A stretch of DNA of 64,000 bases from Isoptericola halotolerans. GTDB taxonomy: Bacteria; Actinomycetota; Actinomycetes; Actinomycetales; Cellulomonadaceae. Under the pieces are notes generated by a model. It saw only the letters and a program-made list of their open reading frames with translations. It was not told the origin of the DNA and made no database searches. A program made the translations under genes and the position numbers. Below are positions 37,617 through 46,615 of this stretch, one piece after another (position 1 is the stretch's first letter; each line of letters opens with the position of its first letter). The stretch covers positions 124,001 to 188,000 of the forward strand of contig NZ_PVTX01000003.1 of assembly GCF_003003075.1 (NCBI RefSeq). Reading direction: 5' to 3'.

Positions 37617-37720
37617 GTACCAGACATACCCGCGCCGCCGCGCCGTGGCTAGCGTGAAAGGCGCGCAGGGACTCCGGCGCACGGCGCACCAGGGCACGGC
37701 ACACCAAAGGGGACGGACCG

Positions 37721-38806
37721 ATGACTTCGGCACCACGCGCGCGGCGACGCGCACTCACGGCGGTCGGCCTCAGTGCCGTCGTCGTGCTCGGCGGCGGGAC
37801 GCTCGCGGTGGCCGACACCGACGACGGGCCGAGCCCGTCCCCGAGCGTGACCGGCTACGCGGAGGAGCCCGAGGAGAACCTCGAGCTCGAGATCCTGGAG
37901 CCGATCTGCGACGGCGACGTGCCGTACCTGCAGTACGACGCCGTCACCGAGGGCGTCGAGCCCCCGCCCGACGCCGTGACGATCACGTTCGTCAACCCCT
38001 CCGGCGACGACTACGTGGTCGCCGACCAGCCTCTGTCCGGCCGGGTCCTCTGGCCGGGCGCCGAGGTCGACGGTGCCGGCAACCCCACGGACTGGCCGGG
38101 CTGGAGCCTCGTCGACGGCGAGTGGGTCGTGGGCGACGAGTGGGACTGGGTCCGACCGTCGGTCGAGGTCCTCTTCGAGGTCAACCCGTCGGCGACGCGG
38201 ACGGTCGGCTACCCGCCGTCCTCCCCGGACTGCGCCACGAACCCGCCCGAGGTCGACGAGCCGACGATCGAGGTCGACACCCTCACCCCGCTGTGCTCGG
38301 AGGGCGTGACCTACCTCGACTACGGGGTGACCGTGACGGGCACGCCAGAGACGACGGTGACCCTGACCTGGCAGAACCCGGACGGCGAGGACTTCGTCCA
38401 GACCGACCAGCCGCTCCAGGGCCGCGTGCTCTGGCCCGGCGCCTACCCCGAGCGGTTCGTCGAGCTGTCCGCCGAGGACGGCTGGGAGCTCGTCAACAAC
38501 ATGTGGCAGAACACCCGGGACTTCGGCTGGGCGGTCGGCACCGTCGACGTCACGTTCGCCGTCAACCCCGAGGTGACCGTCCCGGTGACCTTCCCGCAGG
38601 ACACCGACGGCTGCATCGACGAGGAGGTGCCGCCTCCGGGCACCACGGTGGCCGGCCCTCCGGACCCGGGTGCGTCGACGCCGTTCCTGCCGCAGACGGG
38701 TGGCGAGGTCCTCGGCCTGCTGGCCGTCGCCGCGGGCCTCCTCGCCGCGGGCGCCGTGATCGTCGTGGTCGTCCGCCGCCGCCGCGGGGCCGTCGGCAGC
38801 GAGTAG
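37721..38806 (+). CDS. LPXTG-anchored cell-wall surface protein
   Basis: A secreted wall protein of 361 residues. It has an N-terminal signal peptide (RRRALTAVGLSAVVVLGGGTLAVAD), two copies of a domain of about 120 residues (one from LEILEPICDG with PLSGRVLWPGAEV, the second from IEVDTLTPLC with PLQGRVLWPGAYP), a Pro/Gly spacer, the sortase motif LPQTG, a hydrophobic helix and a positive tail RRRRG. No sortase gene is in the window. The start is ATG 37721 with AAAGGGGA upstream. A TAGCGT element at 37648-37653 would give a 5' untranslated region of about 60 bases. Confidence 0.9.
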   Translation: MTSAPRARRRALTAVGLSAVVVLGGGTLAVADTDDGPSPSPSVTGYAEEPEENLELEILEPICDGDVPYLQYDAVTEGVEPPPDAVTITFVNPSGDDYVVADQPLSGRVLWPGAEVDGAGNPTDWPGWSLVDGEWVVGDEWDWVRPSVEVLFEVNPSATRTVGYPPSSPDCATNPPEVDEPTIEVDTLTPLCSEGVTYLDYGVTVTGTPETTVTLTWQNPDGEDFVQTDQPLQGRVLWPGAYPERFVELSAEDGWELVNNMWQNTRDFGWAVGTVDVTFAVNPEVTVPVTFPQDTDGCIDEEVPPPGTTVAGPPDPGASTPFLPQTGGEVLGLLAVAAGLLAAGAVIVVVVRRRRGAVGSE

Positions 38807-38823
38807 ACCGGCGGACGAGCGCA

Positions 38824-38867
38824 GCACGACGCCCCCTCCCGACGGGCCGCGGGAGGGGGCGTCGTGC
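38824..38867. terminator. bidirectional terminator between wall protein and chitinase genes
   Basis: A perfect 17-bp stem (GCACGACGCCCCCTCCC at 38824-38840 with 38851-38867) with a 10-base loop in the convergent gap. It is the strongest simple terminator in the window. Confidence 0.85.
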
Positions 38868-38899
38868 GTGCGGCGCGGGAACCAGCCCGAGCTGCGCTC

Positions 38900-40579
38900 T
38901 CAGCAGGTACCGAGGTCCTCCCAGACGCCCCACTCGCCGGTGGTGCCGGGGGCCTCGCCCGTCGTCCACCACTTGGCCCGCCAGCTGTGCCCGTCCCACG
39001 AGACGACGTCGCCCGCGGTGTACACCGCACCGCTGCTCCACCCGTCACCACAGGTCGGGTCCGGGTCCGGTGTGGGGTCCGGGTCGGGCGTGGGGTCCGG
39101 GTCCGGTGTGGGGTCCGGGTCCGGCGTGGGGTCCGGGTCGGGTGTCGGGTCCGGGTCCGGCGTGCCGGGGTCGACAGGTCCGGCCGGGCCGCTGAAGAGC
39201 CCCGCGGCGACGGCGTCGAGCAGCTCGGCGTCGTCGTCACCGGAGAGGTCCCACCACATCGCGCCGCCGAGACCCTCGTCCCGGACGTACGCGGACTTCT
39301 GCGCCACGGTGGCCGGCGTGTCCAGGGACCACCACTGGTTGCCGTCGTAGCGCCAGGCCGCGCCGAGCGTGGCGTCGTAGTACTCCGTGCCGACGTTCCG
39401 CAGCACGTCGTAGTCCTCGATGCCGGCCTCCCACGTGCCCGGAGCCGCACCGGTCGCCGGTCCCCAGGCGTCCGACGAGGTCGCACCCTGCCAGCCACGG
39501 CCGTACATGGCCATGCCGAGGCCGAGCTGGGCCGGGTCCACGCCGGCCGAGACGTACTCCTGGACGGCGGTGTCCACGGAGAACTGCCGGCTCGGCTCAC
39601 GGGTGTCCGCCGGGTCGTCGTACAGGTTGATCTGGTGGCCGGTCAGGTCCGGGTCCCAGGCGCCGTGCAGGTCGTACCCCTGGACGTTGCCGTAGTCGAG
39701 CGACTCGAAGATCCGCGGGTCGTTCCAGCCGCCGGCGGCGATGTCCTCCGGGTTGGCCGGGAGGAACGCGCTGAGCAGGTATTCCTCCCCGGTCTGCGCC
39801 CCGTAGGCGTCGAGCTGCTCCCGGAACTCGGCGAGCAGGAGCCGGAAGTTCTCGGCGTCGTTCTCCTCGTCGACGTGGTTGCCCTCCAGCCCGCTGTTCG
39901 TGCCGGGCCACTCCCAGTCGATGTCGATGCCGTCGAACACGCCGGCAGCGGCTCCGGGCCCGCCACGACCGTCGATCACGGGCAGGTCGCCCTTGAGGTA
40001 GAGGTCGATGCAGGAGGACACGAAGTTCTCCCGCGACGCGGCCGTGGCTGCGGCGCGCGAGAAGTTCTTCGACCAGGTCCAGCCGCCGATCGACAGCATG
40101 ACCTTGAGGTCGGGGTGCAGCTCCTTGAGCTGCTTGAGCTGGTTGAACGAGCCGGCCAGCGGCTGGTCCCAGGTGTCGGCGACCCCGGCGACGGAGTTCG
40201 CCGCGGTGTAGCCCATCCCGAAGTCGGCCCAGGCGTCGCCCGCACCGTCGGAGCCGTTCGGCCCGGTGCCCTGCGCCTTGTTCGCCACGAAGCACTCGAG
40301 GCTCTCGTGGTGGATGTTGCCGAAGGAGTAGTTGATGTGGGTGAGGTTCTCGGCGGCGCCGGAGGTCACCAGGTCCTTGACCTGGAAGTCGCGCCCGTAG
40401 ACGCCCCACTGCGTGAAGTAGCCGACGTTGCGGAACCCGTTGATGGCGCTGTCGCCGGACGACGTCGGCGCGGCGGAGGCGCTGGTCGCGGCGACGGCGC
40501 CGAGGGCACCGGCGAGCGCGACGGCCGTCCCGGCGAGGGCCGCCGTGATCCGGCGTGCTCCTCGTGCTGGTCTGGACAT
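38900..40579 (-). CDS. secreted GH18 chitinase with C-terminal chitin-binding module
   Basis: A 559-residue chitinase. An N-terminal signal peptide (about residues 1-37, ending SASAAP) precedes the GH18 catalytic barrel. The barrel has the active-site signature FDGIDIDWEWPG (DxxDxDxE), the substrate-binding segment SIGGWTWSKNFS and a terminal GGAMWWDLSGDD. A linker of repeated Pro-Asp-Pro-Thr follows, then a CBM5/12 module with YTAGDVVSWDGHSWRAKWWT. The start at ATG 40579 has GAGGAAGAG upstream. It lies just downstream of a second, larger GH18 chitinase in the same direction, separated by two hairpins. Confidence 0.95.
   Translation of the reverse strand: MSRPARGARRITAALAGTAVALAGALGAVAATSASAAPTSSGDSAINGFRNVGYFTQWGVYGRDFQVKDLVTSGAAENLTHINYSFGNIHHESLECFVANKAQGTGPNGSDGAGDAWADFGMGYTAANSVAGVADTWDQPLAGSFNQLKQLKELHPDLKVMLSIGGWTWSKNFSRAAATAASRENFVSSCIDLYLKGDLPVIDGRGGPGAAAGVFDGIDIDWEWPGTNSGLEGNHVDEENDAENFRLLLAEFREQLDAYGAQTGEEYLLSAFLPANPEDIAAGGWNDPRIFESLDYGNVQGYDLHGAWDPDLTGHQINLYDDPADTREPSRQFSVDTAVQEYVSAGVDPAQLGLGMAMYGRGWQGATSSDAWGPATGAAPGTWEAGIEDYDVLRNVGTEYYDATLGAAWRYDGNQWWSLDTPATVAQKSAYVRDEGLGGAMWWDLSGDDDAELLDAVAAGLFSGPAGPVDPGTPDPDPTPDPDPTPDPDPTPDPDPTPDPDPTPDPDPTCGDGWSSGAVYTAGDVVSWDGHSWRAKWWTTGEAPGTTGEWGVWEDLGTC
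39055..39165 (-). repeat. Pro-Asp-Thr linker repeat in the smaller chitinase
   Basis: Imperfect tandem 18-base units of the type GTCCGGGTCSGGYGTSGG encode repeated DPTPDP linker sequence between the catalytic and chitin-binding modules. A similar, less regular linker (PDPTPDPEPTPEPTP) is encoded near 42885-43010 in the larger chitinase. Copy number is likely to vary between strains. Confidence 0.8.
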
Positions 40580-40598
40580 GGTCTCTTCCTCTCTGTCG

Positions 40599-40620
40599 GG
40601 CCCGGCCGCTCGGCCGGGCC
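40599..40620. terminator. short GC hairpin before the smaller chitinase
   Basis: GGCCCGGCC (40599-40607) pairs with GGCCGGGCC (40612-40620) around four bases. It lies 19 bases upstream of the smaller chitinase start, so it may act on its leader rather than as a terminator. Confidence 0.45.
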
Positions 40621-40626
40621 GGGGTG

Positions 40627-40661
40627 CCGGTCGGGTCCCCGGTGCGCGGGGACCCGACCGG
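40627..40661 (-). terminator. terminator after the larger chitinase
   Basis: A perfect 15-bp stem, CCGGTCGGGTCCCCG (40627-40641) with 40647-40661, and a 5-base loop, starting nine bases after the stop codon of the larger chitinase (minus strand). Confidence 0.75.
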
Positions 40662-40670
40662 TCGTGCTGG

Positions 40671-43271
40671 TCAGCAGGCGCCGTCGTCGGTCCAGGGGCT
40701 CGACCCGCTCGTGGACGGCTCGTCGCCCTGCGTCCACCACCGGGCGGTCCAGGTGCGGCCCGCGTGGGTGACGGTCGCGCCGCCCGTGTAGGCGGTCGTG
40801 GCGTCCCAGGCCGCGCCGGAGCAGTCCCCCGTACCGCCGGTGCCGCCGTCGTCGCCGCCTCCGGTGCCACCGGCCGGCAGGTCGACGACGTCCACGCCGC
40901 GCGGGTGGTCGTACGTGGTCGCGTAGTCGACGCCGTCCACGGTGACGACCACGTTCGAGAACTGCGCGACGGGCAGCGCCCACTTGAGCTGGTTGGTGAT
41001 CGAGCCGCCGGCAGGGATCCCGCCGGCCGGCACCGTGAACGTCGCGGTGTGGAAGGTCGCTCCCAGCCCGCCCACGTTCGGGCCGCTGCGTCCCGGCGTC
41101 GTCGTCGTGCCGTACCCGGACCAGTCGCTCATCGCACCGGTGTCCGTGGTGCTGTACTGGAAGGTGACCGTGGCACCGGCCGGGACGTCGGTCGCACCAC
41201 GGTTGTGGAACACGACCTCGGGCGCGATCGGGTAGTTGTTGTCCCCGAGCGCGAACTCCGTGTACTCCAGGTCCACGTCCAGCGCCTCGGCCGGCATCGG
41301 TGTCTCGGCCTTGGTCGCCCCGTAGGGCGTGGTGGCGGACAGCTTGCTGTGCATGAGGTCGACGAGGTCGCTGCCCATGGCGTACTGGCCGGCCGCGGCG
41401 TCGTACGAGTAGTCGCCCGCCAGCTCCCAGATCATGAGGCCGCCGAGGCCGGTGTCGGCGACGTAGTCGGCCTTGGCGCCGATCGCGTCGGTCGAGTCGC
41501 CGGACAGGAACGTGCGCGTCTGCGCGTTCCACCACCACTCGTTCTTCGTGACCTCGTCGAAGTGGTGGGTGTAGTCGCCCTCGAGGGTCGTGGGCACCCC
41601 GTACGCCTCGGCGTAGTCGCCCGCCACGCCGTCCTGGAGGTTCAGGGCGTGCCAGATCGGGTTCACGCCCGCGGGGACGGCGTTGCCCTGCGGGTCGGTG
41701 TCGTACCAGAGGTTGTCGATGCCGTCGGCGCCGAACCCGCACTTGCCGTTGGTGCCCGCCGGGCAGGCGAAGCCGGCCGGTGCCGGTGCCCGGCCGCCCA
41801 TGCCGTGCGTCCCGCCCGTCACGCCCTGGAAGCCACGGGTGTAGAACGGCACGCCCAGGTTGATGCGTCCGGCCTGCATGGCGCCCCGGAAGTAGTGGGC
41901 GGCCCAGTCCCCGTTGAGGTAGCCGATGCCGTCGTACGCCGTGTAGACGCCGCCGGCCGAGAGCTCGGGGTCCTGACCGTCGTCGAACAGGGCGGCGTTG
42001 CCGCCCACGTACTCGTTCCAGGCACCGTGCAGGTCGTAGGTCATCATGTTGACGTAGTCGACGTACTCGGTGATCTGGTGCACCTCCATGCCGCGCAGCA
42101 GCCAGCCCGACGACGGCGTGGCGGTGGTCAGCAGGTAGTACTCGCCGTCCTCGGCGCCCGCCCGGTCGAGGTGCTCGCGCAGCGTCTTCATGAGGGCCAC
42201 GTAGCCGTCGAACAGCTCGCCGCGGCGGGCGTTGGAGATCTCGAAGTCGTCCGGGTTGCCGGCGTCGGCGTTGGACGTCGGGTACTCGTAGTCGATGTCG
42301 ATGCCGTCGAACCCGTACTGCCGCACGAAGTCCACGACGGACGCGGCGAACGTGTCCATCCGCTCCTGCGACTCGGTGAGGGTGTAGAAGCCTCCCGACG
42401 CGACCCGGTTGCCGTCGCCGTCGAAGTAGCCGCCGGTCTCGGCCCAGCCGCCGACGGCGGGGATCACCTTGACGCCGGGGTTCTCGGCCTTGTAGCGCGA
42501 CAGCAGGTTGAAGTGGCCGGTGTAGTCCAGGGACGGGTCCATCTCGGCCCCGGGGACCTCGGGCCACGTCATGTCGGTGGCGGGGTTGCCCGCCACCTGG
42601 GCGTTGACGGAGACCTCGTCGTCCGGCCCCACGTGCGCGAAGGCGTAGTTGACGTGGCTCAGCGAGTCCCAGGGGATGTCGTTCGCGAGGTAGGCGGGCT
42701 GGCCGTTCTTGCCGGTGCGCCAGCTCGTGAAGTAGCCGATCACGCGGCGGTCGAGGCCGTTCGGCAGGATCTCGCGGCCGTCGGTGTCGTAGACGTCGCA
42801 GTAAGGGGTGTCGACGCCCTCGGTCGGGGCCATGCCGTCGGGCCGGCAGACGTCGTCCGGGTTGTCCGCCGGCGGAGCCGTCGGCTCCGGGTCGGGTGTC
42901 GGCTCCGGGGTGGGGTCCGGCGTCGGGTCCGGCGTCGGGTCCGGCGTGGGCTCGGGCGTCGGCTCCGGGTCCGGCGTCGGGTCCGGCGTCGGCTCGGGGT
43001 CGGGCTCGCCGCACGCCCCCTGCGACGTCCACGGCCCCCAGGCCGACGCCCCGGGCTCGTCGCCCTGGGTCCACCACGAGGCGGTGTAGTTGTGGCCGTC
43101 GTACGAGGCGACGTCACCCTGGGTGTAGACGGCGGTGGCCGTCCAGGCCGGCTCGCAGTCGACCGCGGCGGTGGCCGTCGTGGTCGCCGCGGCCGTCAGC
43201 CCGGCCGTGCCGAGAACGAGGGCGGTGGCCGCGGCGCCGAGTCGGCGCCGGCCGGTGGACAAGGCTCGCAT
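40671..43271 (-). CDS. multimodular secreted GH18 chitinase (two chitin-binding modules)
   Basis: An 866-residue enzyme. Order: signal peptide (about 1-35); N-terminal CBM5/12 (YTQGDVASYDGHNYTASWWT); acidic Pro/Thr linker; GH18 domain with VIGYFTSWRTG, VIPAVGGWAETGG, the catalytic FDGIDIDYEYP and MIWELAGDYS; an Ig/fibronectin-like beta domain (LEYTEFALGDNNYPIAPEVV onward, ending ATTYDHPRG); a Gly-rich linker; and a C-terminal CBM5/12 (TYTGGATVTHAGRTWTA? region, with ARWWTQGDEPS). The start is ATG 43271 with GGGAGA upstream. The gene lies directly downstream of a LuxR-type regulator on the same strand. Confidence 0.95.
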   Translation of the reverse strand: MRALSTGRRRLGAAATALVLGTAGLTAAATTTATAAVDCEPAWTATAVYTQGDVASYDGHNYTASWWTQGDEPGASAWGPWTSQGACGEPDPEPTPDPTPDPEPTPEPTPDPTPDPTPDPTPEPTPDPEPTAPPADNPDDVCRPDGMAPTEGVDTPYCDVYDTDGREILPNGLDRRVIGYFTSWRTGKNGQPAYLANDIPWDSLSHVNYAFAHVGPDDEVSVNAQVAGNPATDMTWPEVPGAEMDPSLDYTGHFNLLSRYKAENPGVKVIPAVGGWAETGGYFDGDGNRVASGGFYTLTESQERMDTFAASVVDFVRQYGFDGIDIDYEYPTSNADAGNPDDFEISNARRGELFDGYVALMKTLREHLDRAGAEDGEYYLLTTATPSSGWLLRGMEVHQITEYVDYVNMMTYDLHGAWNEYVGGNAALFDDGQDPELSAGGVYTAYDGIGYLNGDWAAHYFRGAMQAGRINLGVPFYTRGFQGVTGGTHGMGGRAPAPAGFACPAGTNGKCGFGADGIDNLWYDTDPQGNAVPAGVNPIWHALNLQDGVAGDYAEAYGVPTTLEGDYTHHFDEVTKNEWWWNAQTRTFLSGDSTDAIGAKADYVADTGLGGLMIWELAGDYSYDAAAGQYAMGSDLVDLMHSKLSATTPYGATKAETPMPAEALDVDLEYTEFALGDNNYPIAPEVVFHNRGATDVPAGATVTFQYSTTDTGAMSDWSGYGTTTTPGRSGPNVGGLGATFHTATFTVPAGGIPAGGSITNQLKWALPVAQFSNVVVTVDGVDYATTYDHPRGVDVVDLPAGGTGGGDDGGTGGTGDCSGAAWDATTAYTGGATVTHAGRTWTARWWTQGDEPSTSGSSPWTDDGAC

Positions 43272-43380
43272 CGGAGTCTCCCTGCATGGTCGGGCGATGC
43301 CACGTTGCATCGTTCCGTCAAAAGTAAGGAGCCTTGCCATTTACGGGAATGAGGGAAGCCCACATCGTCGCGGGGCGGCA
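43272..43380 (-). promoter_or_regulatory. promoter region of the larger chitinase
   Basis: The roughly 110-base gap is less GC-rich than its surroundings. On the minus strand it contains TTACTTTTGACGG and the inverted repeat GATGC-AACGTG-GCATC (43298-43313) close to the expected transcription start. A 20-base palindrome lies at its upstream end (43381-43400). No match to the CebR-type operator TGGGAGCGCTCCCA is seen. Confidence 0.4.
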
Positions 43381-43400
43381 CCTACGTGACTTCACGTAGG
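43381..43400. promoter_or_regulatory. 20-bp palindrome at the regulator stop codon, upstream of chitinase
   Basis: CCTACGTGACTTCACGTAGG has 9-bp arms around a 2-base centre. It contains the stop codon of the LuxR-type gene and lies 110 bases upstream of the chitinase start. The tiny loop makes it a poor terminator, while its size and symmetry suit a dimeric regulator's binding site. Confidence 0.45.
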
Positions 43401-45097
43401 GCGAGGCGTGCCGGGCTGAGCGCCAGCACCACGAGCTCCGACCGCGAGCGGACGTCGAGCTTGCGGAACACCCGCCCCAGGTGCACCTCGACCGTCCGCA
43501 CCGAGACGCACAGCGCCGCAGCCACCTCGCGGTTGGTGAGACCGGAGGTGACGAGCCGCGCCACCTCGAGCTCGCGGCTCGTGAGCGCCGCTGCCCAGGC
43601 CGGCGGCGCCGTCGGGGGCCTCTCCGCGTCGACAGCCCCGTCGGGTGCCTCGCCGGACCGGCCACGGCCGGTCGCGGCCACGAGGGCGGAGAGTCCCGGC
43701 CCTCCGCGACCGGCGCGGCCCTCCGCGGCCGTGGCGGCGGCCCACGCACCGACGTCGTGGACCACCTCGGCCACCGGCGGGCCGACGTCCACCAGCGCCG
43801 CCGTCGTCGCGCCGGTCCGGCAACGGTCCAGCCCGTCGAGGCGACGGGACAGCTCGATGCCGAGCCCACCGGCGACGTGCGCCACGGGCAGCCGGGCGGC
43901 GGCGTCGTCGAGCACGACGGCCGCCTGGTCGACCCGGGCGGCGCGGAGCAGGAGCAGCGCCTGGACCACGCGGACCGTGGCCTCTGCCAGCGGCGAGAGC
44001 GCTCCGGCCGCCGTCGGCCACGGCCCCGGCCGCGGCCACGCCGGCACGACGCCGACGGCCACCCGCGCCAGCAGCCCCTCGGCCCGCGCGGGGTCGTCGT
44101 CGAGCAGCCGGAGGCACCGGGCCACCGCCGACGTGGCCCTGCGGTCCGTCCGGCTGCCGGCCGCACGGACCAACGGTTCGACGAGCCGCGCGAGCGCCGC
44201 CCCGCGCCCCGCACGGCGGTCGACGGCGGAGGCGCCGCCGTCCGTGCCGGTGACGTCCGCGTCGGTGACGTCCGAGCCGTCCACGGCGCGACCCGCCCGG
44301 AGCGCATGCGTCACGGCGGCGGCGTCCACGGCCGCGCGCTCGACCGCGGGGACACCGCTGCTGCCCGCCCGCCGCAGCCAGTCGTCGGCGTCGGCCAGGT
44401 GCCCGCTCCACAGCGCGGCCCGCCCGGCGGCGAGGAAGGCCAGCCCGCGCCGCTCCCCCGTGCCGTGGCTCGCCGCCTCCCGCGCGACCTCGTGGGCCGC
44501 CTCCGTGGCCCCGCGCGACGAGAGCTGCCCGGCGAGCTCCACGAGGCCGTCGGCCAGCAGCTCGTCGCCGGCGAGCGTGCTCAGCGCGGTGTGCCACAGG
44601 GCGACACCCGGCTCGCCGCACTCCCGGGCGGCGCGCGCCAGCGCCGTGTGGGCGGCGGTCCGGGCCGCGAGGTCGACCTCGTCGTGCACCACCGACCGCA
44701 TCCGGGGATCGGTCACGCGGAAACGCCCGGCGGCCAGGTGGACGTCGGCCGCGACGAGGCCGCCGACCAGCGTGCCCGCCGCGTCCCCGGCGGCCTCCAG
44801 CAGGACGTCGGCACGGTCGGTGACGGCCACGGCCGCGCACAGCAGGACGGACCGGTCGTCCCTGCCGCCGCGGGTGCGCGCCCAGCCGGACCGCAGGGCG
44901 GGGACCGCCGGCAGCGGGTCGGGCAGGAGGGCCGTCCCGGCCAGGTGCTCGGGCCGCAGCAGGGCCGCGAGCTGGGACAGCGCGGCCGCGTCGCCGCCCA
45001 GCACCCGGCCCAGTCGCGCGGCCACGTGGGGCGCCACGGCACGGCGGGTCTCGTGGCCGAGCAGAGCGAGCGCGTCGACCGGCGGGTTCGACGCCAT
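43382..45097 (-). CDS. LuxR-type transcriptional regulator with long helical N-terminal region
   Basis: A 571-residue protein. The C-terminal 65 residues are a LuxR-type helix-turn-helix (LTSRELEVARLVTSGLTNREVAAALCVSVRTVEVHLGRVFRKL). The rest is Ala-rich and helical, resembling the repeat region of large LAL/MalT-type regulators. No Walker A motif or receiver domain is seen, so the ATPase module of that family is missing. The start is ATG 45097 with CGGAGG upstream. The adjacent chitinase genes are plausible targets. Confidence 0.82.
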   Translation of the reverse strand: MASNPPVDALALLGHETRRAVAPHVAARLGRVLGGDAAALSQLAALLRPEHLAGTALLPDPLPAVPALRSGWARTRGGRDDRSVLLCAAVAVTDRADVLLEAAGDAAGTLVGGLVAADVHLAAGRFRVTDPRMRSVVHDEVDLAARTAAHTALARAARECGEPGVALWHTALSTLAGDELLADGLVELAGQLSSRGATEAAHEVAREAASHGTGERRGLAFLAAGRAALWSGHLADADDWLRRAGSSGVPAVERAAVDAAAVTHALRAGRAVDGSDVTDADVTGTDGGASAVDRRAGRGAALARLVEPLVRAAGSRTDRRATSAVARCLRLLDDDPARAEGLLARVAVGVVPAWPRPGPWPTAAGALSPLAEATVRVVQALLLLRAARVDQAAVVLDDAAARLPVAHVAGGLGIELSRRLDGLDRCRTGATTAALVDVGPPVAEVVHDVGAWAAATAAEGRAGRGGPGLSALVAATGRGRSGEAPDGAVDAERPPTAPPAWAAALTSRELEVARLVTSGLTNREVAAALCVSVRTVEVHLGRVFRKLDVRSRSELVVLALSPARLALREVT

Positions 45098-45147
45098 CGT
45101 GAACCTCCGGGTCGACCTTTGCCGGGTCGGCGCAGGTCAGCGGTTTG

Positions 45148-45573
45148 TTAGGTCTCCAACATCATAGTGATCGGCCCGTCGTTCACCAGTTCTACGGCCA
45201 TGTCGGCACCGAACACCCCGGTCGAGACCTCGATCCCCCGCCCACGCAGGTCGGCCACGACGGCGTCCACCAGCGGTTCCGCCACGGGACCGGGCGCGGC
45301 CGCCTGCCAGGTGGGCCGGCGGCCCTTGCGCGCGTCCCCGTACAGCGTGAACTGGCTGACCACCAGCACCGGGGCGCCCTCGTCGGCCACCGAGCGCTCG
45401 CCACGCAGGAGGCGCAGGTCGGCGATCTTGCGGGCGATGGTGGCGGCGTCCGCCGGACCGTCGTCGTGGGTGACGCCGACCAGCGCCACCAGCCCGGGGC
45501 GGTCGAACGCACCGACCACCTCGCCGTCGACCGTCACGCTCGCCCGCGTCGCCCGCTGGACCACCGCCCTCAC
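45148..45573 (-). CDS. dtd: D-aminoacyl-tRNA deacylase
   Basis: Removes D-amino acids (and misacylated glycine) from tRNA. It is 141 residues long. Family motifs: [19 protein letters not shown], the active-site segment [17 protein letters not shown] and the C-terminal [12 protein letters not shown]. The start at GTG 45573 overlaps the asparaginase stop codon (GTGA), showing translational coupling. Confidence 0.95.
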   Translation of the reverse strand: MRAVVQRATRASVTVDGEVVGAFDRPGLVALVGVTHDDGPADAATIARKIADLRLLRGERSVADEGAPVLVVSQFTLYGDARKGRRPTWQAAAPGPVAEPLVDAVVADLRGRGIEVSTGVFGADMAVELVNDGPITMMLET

Positions 45574-46607
45574 GACCGCACCCCCTGCCCGACGGCGGCC
45601 CGAGCGCCGAGCCCGTCGTCGAACGTCGCGCGGACCTCGCCCACGGGCTCGCCGCCGCCGAGCACCGGGACCCGACCGATCGCCGCCAGGGCTGCCGGGT
45701 CGGCGCCCGGCACCTCGAGCGCACCGGCGAGCCGCAGCGCCGCCGCCAGCAGGGCGGGCCGGGGCCGGTCGGCGCCGTCGAGCACCTTGAACGCCAGCGA
45801 GGATCCGTCCGGGAGCCCGGCCGCGCACACGCCGTCGGCGCCGATCTTCGCCACGGCACCGGGCACGGCCCGCATCGCCAGGGTGTCCTCGCGGCCCGTG
45901 CCGGCGACCATCTCGGGGTGTGCGGACATGGCCCGCGCCACCCGCGCCGTCGGCTCCTGGGACATGTCCGCCGCCGCTGCACCCGCGAGCGTGCCGAACG
46001 AGCGGGCCAGCCCCGACAACGTCGTGGCGAACAGCGGCGCGCCGCAGCCGTCGGTCGTCACGTGCGCGGGTTCCGCGCCGGTCAGCTCGGTGATCACGGC
46101 CCGCACCGCGCGCTGCAGCGGATGGTCCACCGCGAGGTAGCCGCCGGTCTCCCAGCCCGCGGCGACGCACGTCGCCAGCATGGCCGCGTGCTTGCCGGAG
46201 CAGTTCTGCGCGATCGGCTCGGCGTCCCGGCCGGCGCGCAGCCAGTCGGCAGCCGCCGGCGGGTACATCGGCAGGCTGGGGGTGTTGCGCAGGGCGTCCA
46301 CCCCCAGCCCGGCGCCCGCGAGGATCGCCCGTGCGCCGTCCCGGTGCACCGGCTCGCCGTTGTGGCTCGCCGCCGCGAGCGCCAGCAGCTCCGGCGGCAG
46401 GTCGAGCCCCGCGCGCACCATGGCGACCGCCTGCAGGGGCTTCAGGGACGAGCGGGGCCAGATCTCCGCCGTCGGGTCCCCGGCCGCGAGGACGACCTCG
46501 CCGGCGGCGTCGAGCACGACCAGGTGCCCCAGGTGGACCGACTCCACGAGGTCGCCGCGCACGACCTCGGCGAGCGGGACGGCGCCCCGGGTGATCTCCG
46601 CCGTCAT
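45570..46607 (-). CDS. asparaginase (asparaginase II / AnsA-like, Pfam Asparaginase_II)
   Basis: A 345-residue protein of the actinobacterial/rhizobial asparaginase family, distinct from the E. coli type. Recognised by [44 protein letters not shown] and [13 protein letters not shown]. The conserved Ser and Lys motifs around SSLKP and CSGKH are intact. The start is ATG 46607, which overlaps neither neighbour; a GTG 12 bases upstream is possible. It forms a short operon with dtd and follows the DUF2516 gene. Confidence 0.9.
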   Translation of the reverse strand: MTAEITRGAVPLAEVVRGDLVESVHLGHLVVLDAAGEVVLAAGDPTAEIWPRSSLKPLQAVAMVRAGLDLPPELLALAAASHNGEPVHRDGARAILAGAGLGVDALRNTPSLPMYPPAAADWLRAGRDAEPIAQNCSGKHAAMLATCVAAGWETGGYLAVDHPLQRAVRAVITELTGAEPAHVTTDGCGAPLFATTLSGLARSFGTLAGAAAADMSQEPTARVARAMSAHPEMVAGTGREDTLAMRAVPGAVAKIGADGVCAAGLPDGSSLAFKVLDGADRPRPALLAAALRLAGALEVPGADPAALAAIGRVPVLGGGEPVGEVRATFDDGLGARAAVGQGVRS

Positions 46608-46615
46608 CCGGCGGC

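Noticed and set aside
33195-37652. 1485-codon open frame across osmC, the sigma-factor genes and DUF4012
   Set aside because: Overlaps four recognised genes in other frames; composition is Arg/Gly/Pro-rich and shows no family motif.
39055-39165. Regular 18-base repeats considered as a CRISPR array
   Set aside because: There are no unique spacers; the repeats are translated as a Pro-Asp-Thr linker of a chitinase.
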